From Melitaea cinxia (Eukaryota > Arthropoda > Insecta > Lepidoptera > Nymphalidae): DNA of 64,000 bases. The stretch is from assembly GCF_905220565.1 (NCBI RefSeq), contig NC_059397.1, positions 17,361,001 to 17,425,000 on the forward strand, in the 5' to 3' direction. The position numbers and the translations under genes are program-made. Shown piece after piece: positions 22,060 to 34,030 of this stretch (within the stretch, counting starts at the first letter, position 1; each line of letters opens with the position of its first letter). The notes beneath the pieces are model-generated. The model saw only the letters and a list, made by a program, of their open reading frames with translations. It searched no databases and was not told the origin of the DNA.

Positions 22060-22430
22060 TCCCACTGGTGCGGTGTGCAGCGTCAATGCTTTCTGCTCCA
22101 GGTATTGTCGATTCGATGCTCGCCCAAGTCTGGGTGTAATATATGTATTTGTTCATCTATGTATTATTTGTATGCCTATAAAAATATATATAATTTAAGA
22201 ACTTTTTCGGTTTTTATCGCGGTTTATTATATATTTTCAGATGCCCGATAGTTTGTTGCTGAAAAGTATTCAAAACCTCGGGCATCTAAAAAACTTAATA
22301 AGCCACGATAAAATTCGAAAAAGTTGTTTCATTATAAATAAATAAAAATGTCAGCTATATCAGTCGACTGTTACCTATAACACAAGCATTAAATTGCTTA
22401 CCTTTGGAACAGACGACCGCTTGTGAATGG
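22060..22430 (+). repeat. Family D tRNA-derived SINE, split by a foldback MITE
   Basis: The left part has CACTGGTGCGGTGTGCAGCG, GCTTTCTGCTCC and a decayed B-box region. The right part (22345-22430) has GACTGTTACCTATAACACAA and GCATTAAATTGCTTACC. The intact relative at 50838 has these two parts separated only by a short AT-rich spacer. Confidence 0.7.
22189..22336. mobile_element. Foldback MITE inserted in the family D SINE
   Basis: The arms pair along their length: AACTTTTTCGGTTTTTATCG at 22200 with its counterpart ending AAGTT at 22325, AGATGCCCGA (22240-22249) with TCGGGCATCT (22278-22287), and outer TATAAT/ATTATA. About 150 bp, non-coding. A shorter relative lies at 23957-24072. Confidence 0.7.
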
Positions 22431-23551
22431 TTTTGATATTTAATTATAAACTTTAATATTTACTGTTAATTTTAAATTCGATAAAAATACAAATCAACGT
22501 GCTGTCAATCAAAGTTATGATAATGATATGTATACATATATGTTATTAATTAATAAAATTTTATTACAATATATATTTAAATAAGTTACGCAGTACCATT
22601 CAGCTTTAATTAATTGTGATAGTTTGTATAGATATATAATAATAGTATTATATTATTAATAATTTTCATTAGTTAAGTCAAGAAAATGCACAATGGAGAT
22701 ATTTTAGTTGTCATAATCTTAATGATTGTTTTCTATTTGAGATAAAAGTGTTAAAAATAATTTAGTGGCAAAATTCTGGGTAAATCTTGCAATAGTAATT
22801 ATCCTAACTCTAAATAAAATCAATATGAAATTTAGGTATTATGGTGACTTTTAAAGCTACTACCAACCACATAGTACACATACACCAGTGAACTTGAAAA
22901 ACACCAAATTACCATTTTAAAAGTCGATTAATTATTTATAAAGTTATTAATAAGTTAAACTGTATAAATACCATAGCTATCAAAACTAAGAAAAAAAATC
23001 AGAGAAGAAAAAAAGAAAAGTATCAGAGAAATTTTATTAGTATACATTTTTGTCTAAAAAAATTATGTGAAATATTAATTTTAAAAAACCTACAATTGCC
23101 ATTGTATTTATATCACAATTATGGAATATAAGATTTATTTTGTGCTCTAGTTTTAAGATAATTAACGATTTTATCGTTAAACACATTTGTTATTAGATTG
23201 CTTTATAATTCTACGTTATTGAATTAATACTATATAATATAAAGGTTAGAAAGGTGTATGAGGAAAATTGATTTAATTTTCCATTCGTAATTTTTATCTG
23301 TATAAAAACGTTTATTGTATGCTTATGATATTATTTTCATTAACTAAATCACATTACTCACAGTCGTAGATGTAATTCGTAAAAATAAAATGATCAATTT
23401 TCACTCTTTTTTTTTTCATTTTCCTTATATATGACTGAAATTGAGTTTCAAATTTTACATCAAGTATTATTACATATTTATATAGAACTATGTATAAAGT
23501 GTGGTCACCGATGAGAGACATCAAATTAGTCGTGATTATATTATTACTACT

Positions 23552-23768
23552 ACCTCAGTATATGGCAGGGCATAGCAGGAAATACTATGCTCGAAATCTG
23601 GAGCAGCCCGACTGGGGGAGTACCTTGACCTTACAGAAGATGACAGCTAAATAATAATCAAGCAGTGTTGTGTTCCTATGGTTATTAATAGTAAGATGAC
23701 AAGAGGTGGTGTTGCCTCTGGTGTTGCAGGCGTCTAAAAGCTACGGAAATCGCTGACCATTAAAGCCA
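23552..23768 (+). repeat. Family B SINE-like copy
   Basis: GGCAGGGCATAGCAGGAAAT, CTGGAGCAGCCCGACTGGGG, CCTTACAGAAGATGACAGCT, TTGCAGGCGTCTAAAAGCTA. Internally deleted before the TTGCAGGCG block. Confidence 0.7.
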
Positions 23769-23956
23769 TTAGTTTGCTAAATCGAACAATCAGTCAAATA
23801 GGAGAAATAGTTTAATTGCAATTAGTAGCAGCAATTAGTATAAGTTATCGTGTGTATGCGGTTTAATTTGATACATCTTCATTGAATCCTAGCTCTATAA
23901 TATTATTAACCATAATATACATATTATTTTCTAATGTTTACGCGAATTCCACTCAT

Positions 23957-24072
23957 TATAATGAAACAACTTGAGGATTGACTCACGTGAACATGGTTGC
24001 TGTAAAGGAAACGTCGGACATCTAAAATAATTAATAAACCGCGATAAAATCCGAAAAGTTGGTTCATCATAA
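23957..24072. mobile_element. Short MITE related to the 22189 element
   Basis: Ends TTATAATGAAACAACTT and AAGTTGGTTCATCATAA are 17-bp inverted repeats with two mismatches. The right half (TCGGACATCTAAAATAATTA, AACCGCGATAAAATCC) matches the right arm of the 22189 MITE. The left half is different (GAGGATTGACTCACGTGAAC). Confidence 0.65.
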
Positions 24073-25575
24073 CATACCTGTTAGGAAAAAAGACATTTTG
24101 AGTCCAGTCCAGTCATTTAAGGTTTTATCTGCAAAAAATTCCTAGTGAGGTGAATTTTTGTACACACCTTTATTACGGCGTTGTAATGAAGATGTGACAA
24201 ATCGAAATTAATATCGTGCTGGTTAAAAAAGTTATAAATGTCAAAAGGTTGCGATTTAAAATGCCTAAAACGACTGGATATATATTTAATAACAAGAAAA
24301 TCTAATACTATATTATATATTTAGATTTTAAAATAATCGGTTACGTCTTAATCTTAGAAACATTATTAAAGTGCTTCGTAGTTATAATTTTTATATATTT
24401 TAATATAATTTCTTAGAAGTATTGAAAGTAATGTCAAATCCAAAATTATTTATGCTGTTTTAATTTTGATATTTTTTCCCTTTAAATATCTTTATAATTA
24501 ATTCTTATATCGTCCATCTTTACGATTTTCCCTATATGAATAACCTGCATAAAAATGAAGACTAATAATTTTTTATTAATTTTACAAGAAATTCACGTTG
24601 ATAAGAAGTGGAAATATATGACAATCTGAAATTCTTTTATTACGATACAAACAGATTATCCAAAAAAGAAATAATTAAATAACTAAACGGCAGCAGGATT
24701 TGCACTTGTGTCGGGAGTTCAAAAACCTTTGAAACAAATCCAACTACGCCAAGGCTATAGCAAACATATATATGGCCCATACAAATGTGTGTCATGAGTT
24801 CAAACACGTTAGTGCCAGCACTTTAGACAATGCTGTGACATCCAAATAATCTAATTGGAAAAAAACATTAAGAAAAAACTAAAATAAACAATAATTTCGT
24901 GCTGACTCATTCCTCTTAAATAACGGCTATCGATGACAACCACTAGTGATCAGCAATCAAAGCTATTAATAATTACCTTCAATCGATTAATTTAATTGGA
25001 AAATTATCATTTTAAAAATATTATTAAACGTTTATCATTTCAAAGATTTATTGAGACTTGACATGCGAAATTATTATATAAACAAATAGTGTTTTCTTTT
25101 TTTTTTAATAAATCTCGATAGCCATCATTTCTTTCTGGTGTTATAAAGCTTATGATGAAAATTTTAATTTGCATACAGTTACTATAATCAAAATATTATA
25201 GTCGCGTCACACTAAAATGATATATCAATTGATTTTGCCTATGTCTGGATGTAGATGATATTCGTATAATCAACGGAGCTTCTTTAGCACAATTGATAGC
25301 AATCAATCAATCAATATTATTTCGTAGATTGGTTTTATAACATTTTTGACCGTATTTTATTATAGTTTAACGTATAAATTCCTGTTCTACATTAATAAAG
25401 TAGGAGCGTCTGGACACTCATTAAAACGAAAAATATTTCTGCTATATTTGACTATCGCAACACGTTATAATTAATCTAGTTATTACAGATACAAAATCAA
25501 AATATTTAAATAGAGGTAAAGTGAGATAGAGATATGATCATTAAATAGAGGTACGTTAATCTCAAGTACAAGTCA
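24073..25575. other. AT-rich, no gene seen
   Basis: No supported gene, RNA gene or clear repeat. Confidence 0.5.
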
Positions 25576-25922
25576 AGTAGCTGCGTGGTTACGGCATTAA
25601 GAATATAGCCACCCCCCTCTCTTTCCGTGGGTGTCGTAAGAGGCGACTCAGGGATAACATAGTTCCGCTACCACCTTGGAACATAAAAAGCCGACCGATG
25701 GCGGGATAACTATTCAACTGCTGGCTTTGAAATACACATGTCGAAGACGGGCAGCAGCGTCTTCGGTGCGACAAAGCCAGCCCTGCGGTCACCAACCCGC
25801 CTGCCCAGCGTGGTGACTATGGGCCAAACACATGAGCTCACGCCATTTTTGACGCGAGGTATTTGGAGGCCTATGTCCAGTAGTGGACTGTAATAGGCTG
25901 AAATGATAATGATGATGATGAA
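25576..25922 (+). repeat. Family A SINE-like element, near full length
   Basis: Runs from CTGCGTGGTTACGGCATTAA through TCTTTCCGTGGGTGTCGTAA, AGCCGACCGATGGCGGGATA, CTTCGGTGCGACAAAGCCAG and GCCTGCCCAGCGTGGTGACT to GTGGACTGTAATAGGCTGAA and a (GATAAT/GATGAT) tail. TCAAGTA occurs on both sides and may be a short target-site duplication. Open frames on the minus strand here recur in other copies and are not genes. Confidence 0.8.
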
Positions 25923-26269
25923 CCTCAAGTAATTAAATTTCTTGTCATGACTCACCGCGACCAAAAGGCAATCAAAAATTACAGCTCCCAAGTAATGTAT
26001 TTCCTGTAGTCGATAATAGCCAGAGGCCCAGAAGATGGACGGGGCTAGGATCATAAAGTAGTAGTCTTGCAAATATAAAATAAAAGGGAGTTGCAAATAC
26101 GCTTCATAGTTTAAATTTAGCTCTAAATAAAACGAAAATTAAAACAAATACTACGAAGTCGACGTATTAACAGTAAGCTTAGATTAAGTGTGTTGCTTTC
26201 AGTATTCGCTAGTTATTTTCTTTACACCATATTTACATACTACATACGAAATAATTTGCACAGTATATA

Positions 26270-26304
<35 letters not shown>

Positions 26305-27417
26305 TTGGATATACAATACTTATAAATGTTTATTATATTCGCTACTTATATTTAATATCTTCGTCTCATAATTATAAGTTTCTTTATGTTTTGAGATTCC
26401 AACACACTTAACCAGTTTCCATCACAATGCTTCTAATTAATCATTAAAATAACGCTACATTAGAACTTCTATCGCGTTTCTAAATTTTTAACATAGCCAT
26501 GATATAATAGTTATATAAATAACCACTAAGTGAAGTTCGTCTAAAGCTGTCATATGACAACAAAAACAAAAGAGAAAAAGATGGCAATCAAATAAATAAA
26601 CACACTCGTACAGACTACTATATACTCGTACATACACAGTTAATGGCATAACTGCGAAACATCTAATTAACATAACATGCTTAATCAATTGTACTAAAAA
26701 TATCGTTCATCAATGTATTTCCCATACATGTTCAGTCATAAAAACAGAGAAACAGAAATAAAGTGTTGATTATTATTAAAAATAGTTCACCGAAATAGGG
26801 ATAATACGCATACACTAGCAAACTAATATCTGAACACAATAAAACAACTTTATAACATTTAAAATACGTTTTTAGGCAGAGACATGTTGCCATATTTTCG
26901 TCTCCGAAGCTATTATCTGTCAAGGCTAATAGATCATAGGAAAAATTATTACGAATTGCGATCATTTACTTTAGTAGATGAGTCACAATCACGACGATAG
27001 TACTATGTCATTGTTGTTCAAGACAATGCCTTCACGGTCTACGATCTCGTAACACGATGCTATATAAAAAATGTGTGAGGAAGACATTTTTTTCTCGGCG
27101 AATATTTATTGCAGTTATAAACGAAACTGAGTCACGTAACTTCGATTAAGCAATTTATATAATTCTTTTTTTTTATAACATACACTGTTCCTATGGTAAG
27201 CAACTTAATGCTTGTGTTACAGGTAACAGCCGACTGCTATAACTATTTTTTTTAATAAATCTACATAGAAATAATACATAATATTAATATTTATAATATA
27301 TTTTTGGATTCGTTATTTTCAGGATAAGGTTTACAAAAAGATAAAAAATAAATTACTGCGGTACAAAGTTCACCAGTTAAGCTATTTTATTAGAATTGCA
27401 AACACATTGCTCGCGAA
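25923..27417. other. AT-rich, with a (TA)n microsatellite at about 26262-26302
   Basis: An alternating TA tract; otherwise no gene or dispersed repeat that I could support. Confidence 0.55.
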
Positions 27418-27900
27418 CGAAAAAAAACCGACTTCAATTTAACCGAGCTATAAAAGATTATTCTAAAAGCAGTTATCATATTTTGATCAGATTTAAATAA
27501 AATCACAAGGCAAGCATCAAGTTTTAAGTAAAATAATAATATTTATAATCGGTAAAAAGTTATCAGGTATATTACAACGTATGTCGACGAAAAAATTATC
27601 AAATAAATACGCATTATTAGATATAACTTAAAAATTACTTGTCAAATCTCGTTTTTTTTTTCAATCAAAAAAAAATCATCGAAATCGTTTACCAAATAAA
27701 ATTTCATCACTTCACCCTAATATAATCCACTACTGGCTAGGCCTCCGAAAGTTCGCGCCAAAAACGGAGTGAAGTCATGTGTTTTGCCCATAGTCACCAC
27801 GCTGGGCAGGCGGGTTGGTTACTATAAAATAAAAGTTATTACGTAACAAACATAAAAAACTACAATTGAGAACTTCCACCCTTTTTGGAAGTCCGCGCAT
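27418..27900 (+). repeat. Family E copy interrupted by a family A fragment
   Basis: Starts AAAAAAACCGACTTCAATTT and ends CACCCTTTTTGGAAGTC. A minus-strand family A piece at about 27707-27822 (ATAATCCACTACTGGCTAGG to CACGCTGGGCAGGCGGGTTG) breaks it. AAATAAAA on each side looks like the target-site duplication. Confidence 0.65.
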
Positions 27901-28496
27901 AAAACCGCCAAATACGTATTTCTTTAAAGGGAAAAAGTCAGTGACGTTGAAAGATCGTAAAAGAAGAACCCAATAATCAATCTTATTGGATATCAAAGGA
28001 TACATTTGCAGAAACATCACGTAATATTCACTTGACAAAGGCCGAATACATGAGAAAAGATAAAAAAGAAATCTCATTTTTTTCCGCTTCTACATTTTTT
28101 TTTTTAATTAATTTTTTATTACTAGCTGTGCACACAATTTCATTCGTGTTGAATATTTTAAATATCTCAGGTTCTAAGCGGAGTATTAACAAAATACTGA
28201 CCAGTTTTTAAGTTAAACTTATTAACCTTACGTATTATATGTATGTACATAATATTACTAAAATATACTGTGACGTAATTATAAGTATATCTATCTTATT
28301 AAAAATATCCCAGATTCCCTCCATAGCTTCGTTGAAGTTATGTCAAGGACTCCCAACCGTTCATGTTTCCAACAAATATGTCCAATGACTGCAAACGACC
28401 CAACGCATCAAGCATTTCATACATTGCTATTTAAATTGCCGAAATAGAATTTACATAAAAATATAAATGAAATTTGTTTCCTGTTAACATTTCATT

Positions 28497-28533
28497 CGAT
28501 CTTAATAATAATAATAATAATAATAATAATCAT
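28497..28533. repeat. (AAT)n microsatellite
   Basis: About nine AAT/TAA units in a row. Confidence 0.85.
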
Positions 28534-28891
28534 TTTATTCATTAATGCAATATCTTAAATATTGCACTAAAAATGTAATCAGTAAAAAAATAGAGGCTTA
28601 GGGTATAGATTATATTTCGATGATTTACAGAACTCACAATAATTTTAACAACAGTTCACTTACAAAAATGTGAAAACAATGATATTTTTGATGCGAAATA
28701 ATGGTACCTATTATGTATAGTAATAAAAATTATTGTATTTAGTGCATTAAATAGAATAGAAAGGCATATTTTATTCATTAGCAAAAAGCAGCTATAAAGC
28801 TAACTTATATAAGAGCAGTGCGCTTGACAAAGTTTCAATCATTTTGGACAAATCTTGAAACCTCAAAATTTCCTATTTACCTTTCTTTTAA

Positions 28892-29000
28892 CTGAGGTAG
28901 GGTGCAGCAATAACTTTTGTGCTCAAAATATGGAGCAGTCGGATTAGGGTAGTACCTCGAAATAGCACTGCTTTGAAGCAGTGTTGTCTTCTTAAGGTGG
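28892..29000 (+). repeat. Family B SINE-like fragment
   Basis: ACTGAGGTAGGGTGCAGCAA, CTCAAAATATGGAGCAG, AGCACTGCTTTGAAGCAGTG. Confidence 0.6.
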
Positions 29001-29372
29001 TGGTTCTTCTCTCTAGTTGTATGATATATATATACCTAGTATAAGATAATAGACTTACAAGTACATACTCTTATGGAATAGTACAGTGTAGTACAAATCT
29101 CTAGGTCAGACATTAGCAGTAATACACTTAAAGTGGGACACACGCACTCACGGACACTAATGGCACATTCAAAACACGTTTTATTTCGTAATCCAAGTAT
29201 CAACAGAAACAGTATAATCTTGATGTACGAGTAACGTGTACGTTTACATAAATAATAAAAAGGAGTATATAAAAGATATTTTAATTTTGTCTATAATTTT
29301 TCATCAACTTCATCTCAATAAAACTTCTATTTTATTTTAAAATGCAACATTGTATATTTATAGTTGTTTTCA

Positions 29373-29806
29373 GGGTTCCGTACCTCAAAAAAGAAAAACG
29401 GAACCCTTACAGGATCACTTTGTTGTCCGTCTGTCTGTCAAGACCCATTTTCTCAGGAATGCGTGAAGGTATCAAGATGAAATTCGTATCAAATACTCAA
29501 GTCCACTATCCCTTGGAGCTGTAAAAAAATTAAACTTCTAAGCAAACGCAATCAAAAGATACAGCCTTTTATATTACAAATACTTTCGAACCTCGAAAGG
29601 GAATGAAAACCTACAAGATACTTCCCGTGAACTTAGAATCTTAAAATTTGATACAAAGCAACGTCTTAAACAACAACGCACAGATAAAGGAAAAAATTGC
29701 GAAATGCATAAGTTTTTAGTTACATCATATAATAAAAATATTTTAAATAATTTTTGTACGAAACCCTCGGTGTGCAAGTCAGACTCGCACTTGGCCGGTT
29801 TTTTAT
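29373..29806 (+). mobile_element. Dispersed element, GGGTTCCGTACC ... CACTTGGCCGGTTTTTT
   Basis: A discrete block starting GGGTTCCGTACCTCAAAAAA and GAAAAACGGAACCC, with GTTGTCCGTCTGTCTGTCAA, ending CAGACTCGCACTTGGCCGG and T6. GGGTTCCGT and ACGGAACCC form a local inverted repeat at the left end. From general familiarity this end sequence is a common moth and butterfly repeat. The short open frames in it are not genes. Confidence 0.5.
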
Positions 29807-30039
29807 ATTCAATCTCAGTATGTAAAAATCAGGTATAATCTGAACTAAAATTCATTGGTTATGCGTTTGATAACCGAGAGAAAAAGTGGTAACGATTTAT
29901 TTATTTTTAATTAAAAAAAAAAAGAAAAAACTAGTATTATAGTCACTTTTCCCTTTACAGGATTGACGCGACTGTCATTTTGTTCCTCCCGATATTTCAG
30001 CGACGTTGCAGTGTTTATGGTCACAGGCGGGTTGACTTG

Positions 30040-30210
30040 CTTACGAAACTAGCTGTACCCTGCCCGCGTTGCTACGCTTTTTATTTATTTATTTTATTTA
30101 TTTATTCTTAATGTACACCAAAATACAGACACATATAAAGAAAGACACAATAGAAGATGTACAAAGGCGATCTTATCGCCAAATAGCGATCTCTTCCAGA
30201 TAACCTTTGG
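30040..30210 (-). repeat. LINE 3'-end fragment
   Basis: CTAGCTGTACCCTGCCCGCG, a TTTA-rich run, TTCTTAATGTACACCAAAAT and AGCGATCTCTTCCAGATAAC, parallel to the fragment at 2020. Confidence 0.4.
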
Positions 30211-31244
30211 GTACAGGACACGATACAGTAGCTTTTTTTTTATTTATTTTTCGATCATACCAACTCAGAAACCTTTGTGGGCTCGTGTATAACAGTTTGC
30301 TGAAGATCATGACATGATCAAATGCATAGTTTACGATTCTATAAAGGACATACAGACAAACATTCATTTTTATATAGATAGATAGATGACAATCATAATC
30401 AGTCCCGTATAATAAATAATACATGATACCTGTAAAATTGCAAAGTATGTGACGTCATACTAGATCAGGGAGGGGGTCCTCATAAACCTGACTATCTGTA
30501 ACAAGGACGGGGGAGGGGTCAAAAGGTTTAAATTACCAAAATCGTTGGGCACATGTTTATTTTTAAAAATAATAAATACGTTTGTGTATTTTGTATATAT
30601 ATTCTTATTTTAAAGAGCTTGATTTAACTGGCAAGCGTTATTTATGTTGAAAGAATATTTTTATTACTTTACATGTCAAATGCACAAAGAACCAAATTGT
30701 ACATTATTGTAACGGACTAAGAACAAAATTTCTTCCAATGTCCATTACATCTTACCTTACCGTATAATATATTAGTCCCGTATCAAATTGTGTTCTATTG
30801 TAAGTGAATAAAAACTATTTTATTTTCAATATCCAGAACTAATTTACTTTTGAAAACTAGAAAACTGATCTTGAGTTAAAATGCAATTTGCAAAATATAT
30901 ATGTTCTAACAATAATATATAAAGCTGTAACCAATAGCTTAAAAAACTATATCTTCACTTTAAATTACAAATAATACTTATGGAGGTGACATATAATCGA
31001 AAGGGATGTGAATGCGCTCCTCTACGAAATTATATATAGTTACATACCCACTAAGATTGTGTCAAGGACTCGAATGCTCAGAATATTCGATTTTGTATAG
31101 TTAAGCGTCACGTGCTTAAAATCATCAAAACGTACCAAACTATAACTCTGTTAGAGCTCTACTTTAAATATTACATTTATAAATTAAATTTATACGAAAT
31201 GTGTCAAAGTCAAGAAAAATAGACGCTTAATGCAACTACCGCCA
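30211..31244. other. AT-rich, no gene seen
   Basis: No feature supported. Confidence 0.45.
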
Positions 31245-31530
31245 TATTCGTTATCATAATACAGTATAAAACAAAGTCGCTTCCCGCTGTCTGTATGCTT
31301 AGATCTTTAAAACTAATTAACGGATTTTAATTCGTTTATTTTTAGTAAAAAGAGTGATGCCAGAGGAAGGTTTATATGTATAATACATAAATAATATAGT
31401 AAAGAAACATTGATACTTGTAGAGGTTTCTAATGTGATGTCATAAATAAAAACATTGTGTTGCGCTTACATTGCAAATATTTATTTAATATTTTATATTT
31501 AATATCAGCATTGCTCCCCTGCGAAGCATA
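31245..31530 (+). repeat. Family G dispersed repeat
   Basis: AAACAAAGTCGCTTCCCGCT, GCTTAGATCTTTAAAACTAA, AACCTTCC-type sequence on the opposite strand shared with 50185-50305, and TTGCGCTTACATTGCAAAT. Confidence 0.55.
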
Positions 31531-32262
31531 TATAAAAAGTATATAGTCATTCATAATCAATGAGCAAAAATCATTTTATTAAATATTACTATTATTATTT
31601 TTTATTTTTTAAATTATTGTTGTTCAATATGAAGCTACCATAGATTCGGAATGTAAATTATGCACTGAATAATCAAGTAAAAAGTCCGCATTTACTCTCT
31701 CCGCACTACAATTATTATGAATGTGGCCTATACTTACCGGGTCATATTATGGTTTTTGCGACAATGAGTAACAAAAATCTATTCATCATCAACCATACAT
31801 GTATTTATCCTCGTAAACTTTCATATTAATAATATTAGTAGGACAGTAGGATAATGTTTCAAAATCACAATAGTAAATGCTACAATTACCATCATTCTAT
31901 GCGACCTACTTCAATTGTTTAGTAATTACATCTAAATAGTTATTTTCGTTCTTTTGCATTTGATTTATCCGTGTTATTACAATGCAACAAAATATTTCAT
32001 TTGTTTGTTTGTTGAGAAATTGACAACTTAAAAAGAATTGTCAGCTTGTGTATTGTGGAAGGCAATATAACAAATAAGTGTCTGGTGTACCAGTCCACAG
32101 TGAATCAGCTAAGATCGATTAGGTCTCCAGTCCTCTCCAACTTGGAAGATTAGGCATTTATTTATTGTTCAGCAAATGTGTACATATATTAACAAGTTGA
32201 TTTAGAGCAAATCAAATAGGTTATAGAACAACAGGCTGGAGTGACAAATAAAAATCCACCAC

Positions 32263-32432
32263 CAATCTACTAATATTATAAATGTGAATATAAGTTTGTT
32301 TGTTACGCTTTCACGCGAAAACTACTCAACCGATCATCATGAAACTTTGTATACATATTCTTGGAGGTATTAGAAGTAACATAGAAAACTTTTTTTTAAT
32401 CAATGCGAGCGAAGCCGCGGGTAAAAGCTGGT
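32263..32432 (+). repeat. Dispersed repeat ending GCGAAGCCGCGGGTAAAAGC
   Basis: TAATATTATAAATGTGAATA, CGCTTTCACGCGAAAACTAC, GATCATCATGAAACTTTG, then GCGAGCGAAGCCGCGGGTAA. Such blocks are widespread in Lepidoptera; only one copy was recognised here. It abuts the tRNA-like insertion. Confidence 0.4.
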
Positions 32433-32481
32433 ACTAATTAAAAAAATCATAAACATTTTTGAATATCATATCAAAAATTGA

Positions 32482-32554
32482 CCGCTCCAGCGGGGTTCGA
32501 ACCCGCGTCTCCGACTTGCCGTGTCGGCGCTCTAGCCAATTAAGCTATGGAACG
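32482..32554 (-). tRNA. tRNA-like gene, complete cloverleaf, nominal anticodon GGC
   Basis: 73 nt on the minus strand including discriminator G. Acceptor arms CGTTCCA/TGGAGCG pair in all seven positions (one G-T). The D stem is GCTT/GAGC with GG at 18-19, the anticodon stem CCGAC/GTCGG, and the T stem GCGGG/CCCGC around TTCGAAC. The anticodon loop is ACGGCAA, so position 33 is C, not the near-universal U. The B box GGTTCGAACCC matches consensus. TTTTT starts 4 nt after the tRNA body (GGTCAATTTTT). Nominal identity is Ala(GGC), but with C33 a decoding role is doubtful. It could be a SINE-like tRNA mimic. Confidence 0.55.
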
Positions 32555-32794
32555 ATGCACCCGCTCGAGCGAAATTTTCGATATGATAATTTTTTTAATT
32601 TTCGGTTTAAGCGAACCGTAGCGCCGTCTATAGTGAGCTCTTTACAGAAACCCGTAACTATTCAAAGTTTCATATTACAATGAAAATCTTTGACAGGAGA
32701 CGACACCGTGCTATTTTTAATATCTAAGATTTTTATTTTTGTGTTACCCACATTAGGAATTCTAAACATTTTTGAATATCATATCAAAAATTGA

Positions 32795-32857
32795 CCGCTC
32801 CAGCGGGGTTCGAACCCGTGTCCGACTTGCCGTGTCGGCGCTCTAGCCAATTAAGCT
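32795..32857 (-). tRNA. tRNA-like copy, truncated and with small deletion
   Basis: Same subfamily as 32482, with about 3 nt lost between the anticodon stem and T stem and the 5' acceptor/D region cut at the inversion junction. Non-functional as a tRNA. Confidence 0.6.
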
Positions 32858-32869
32858 AAGCGGGTGCAT

Positions 32870-32942
32870 CGTTCCATAGCTAAATTGGCTAGAGCGCCGA
32901 CACGGCAAGTCGGAGACGCGGGTTCGAACCCCGCTGGAGCGG
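32870..32942 (+). tRNA. tRNA-like gene, inverted copy, nominal anticodon GGC
   Basis: Plus-strand counterpart of 32482. It differs in the D stem (GCTA instead of GCTT, giving one A-G mismatch). B box GGTTCGAACCC intact, T5 downstream at 32946. Preceded by GCGGGTGCAT from the unit spacer. Confidence 0.55.
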
Positions 32943-33290
32943 TCAATTTTTGATATGATATTCAAAAATGTTTAGAATTCCTAATGTGGGTAACACAAAA
33001 ATAAAAATCTTAGATATTAAAAAAATCATCATCTTCATCGTTCATAAAGAGACTGTGGAAACTTTTATCTTAAACAATTTTACTGTATCATAACGTCTTT
33101 AAATGTTAATAAATGAATCTGCTTTAATATTGCGATTTTATCTTGAATCATACGGGGATTTCCGAAACCACAGAAAATACAAGGAAATCTAATAACCTCT
33201 AGAAATTTTATGACTTCAATATACTTAACACAATTAATAATGAATTTTTTGTCACATATCAATAAAATACTCAATAATAATTGTGTGAAA

Positions 33291-33545
33291 AAAAACTGAC
33301 TTTAATTACAACGACAAGTAATACAACGTAGGTAGACAAAAAAATAGTCAAGTAAATACGCGGTATCAAATACATTTAAAAAAGTATTCATCACTTCTCA
33401 GTCTAATTTAAATGGGACCCATAAGACAAGCTTTCGATAGAAACAAGAATCATCGAAATCGGTCTACCCAGTCAAAAGTTCTGAGGCTATATAAAAATAA
33501 TCCAATCGAATTGATAACCTCCTCCTTTTTGGAAGTCGGTTAAAA
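33291..33545 (+). repeat. Family E copy, short form
   Basis: AAACTGACTTTAATTACAAC to CCTCCTTTTTGGAAGTCGGT. It holds only one of the two internal half-repeats seen at 2929. Confidence 0.65.
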
Positions 33546-33774
33546 ACGGCGTTTAGTTATTTTCCTAAAGGAAAAAATTAGACAAGCTGAAGATATAAAC
33601 TGTGTAAAAGGGAATCCCCCCAGTGCCTTTAATTTCGAGAAGAGTTCCGTTTCATTAAATAATTTATCTTTTTACACTTTTTAACTAACTTCAAATAAAG
33701 GGAGACATTCTCTATACGACTTTTTTCATGTGTCGCTATACTCTGGAAGGACGCTTCAGCCTACTCCTGGTCCC

Positions 33775-34030
33775 CTCTGGAAAGTCCACTGCTGGACATA
33801 GGTCTCCCAAGCTATCCCCAAATATCCCACATATTTCACTGCTGGACACGTCCACTCCAACGGCATTGGCCTCTGATGGTAAGGTGATCAAAAATCCTGG
33901 AGAGAATTGGGAATAGGGTCGGTAACGCGCTTGCGATGCTTTTGGGGTTGAATACGTCTATAAGCTACGGTAATCACTTACCATCAGGTGAGCTGTAAGC
34001 TGATATATCGACCTAGTTATATAAAAAAAA
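33775..34030 (+). repeat. Family B SINE-like fragment, chimeric left side
   Basis: From about 33874 the family B body is clear (GGGTCGGTAACGCGCTTGCG, TAAGCTACGGTAATCACTTA, CCATCAGGTGAGC, A-rich end). The left part contains two CCACTGCTGGACATAG or CACTGCTGGACACG pieces resembling family A tails. Confidence 0.6.

Larger units (their letters stand above)
32451..33015. mobile_element. Family F tRNA-like insertion: two direct units plus one inverted, 14-bp TSD
   Basis: Two minus-strand tRNA-like units, 313 bp apart (32482 and 32795), meet a plus-strand unit (32870) head-to-head; the second minus unit is cut at 32857. The insertion is bracketed by ATTAAAAAAATCAT at 32437-32450 and again at 33016-33029, identical over 14 bp. 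The unit body is homologous to the 311-bp unit of the 41760-46065 array (for example CAAAGTTTCATATTACAATG and GACAGGAGACGACACC) but is clearly diverged, so it forms a separate subfamily. Confidence 0.85.

Noticed and set aside
25589..26096. Minus-strand ORFs, similar to ones at 52581 and 62797-63178
   Set aside because: The recurring peptides (for example LALSHRRRCCPSS-like) come from reading family A repeats in one frame; they are not conserved genes.
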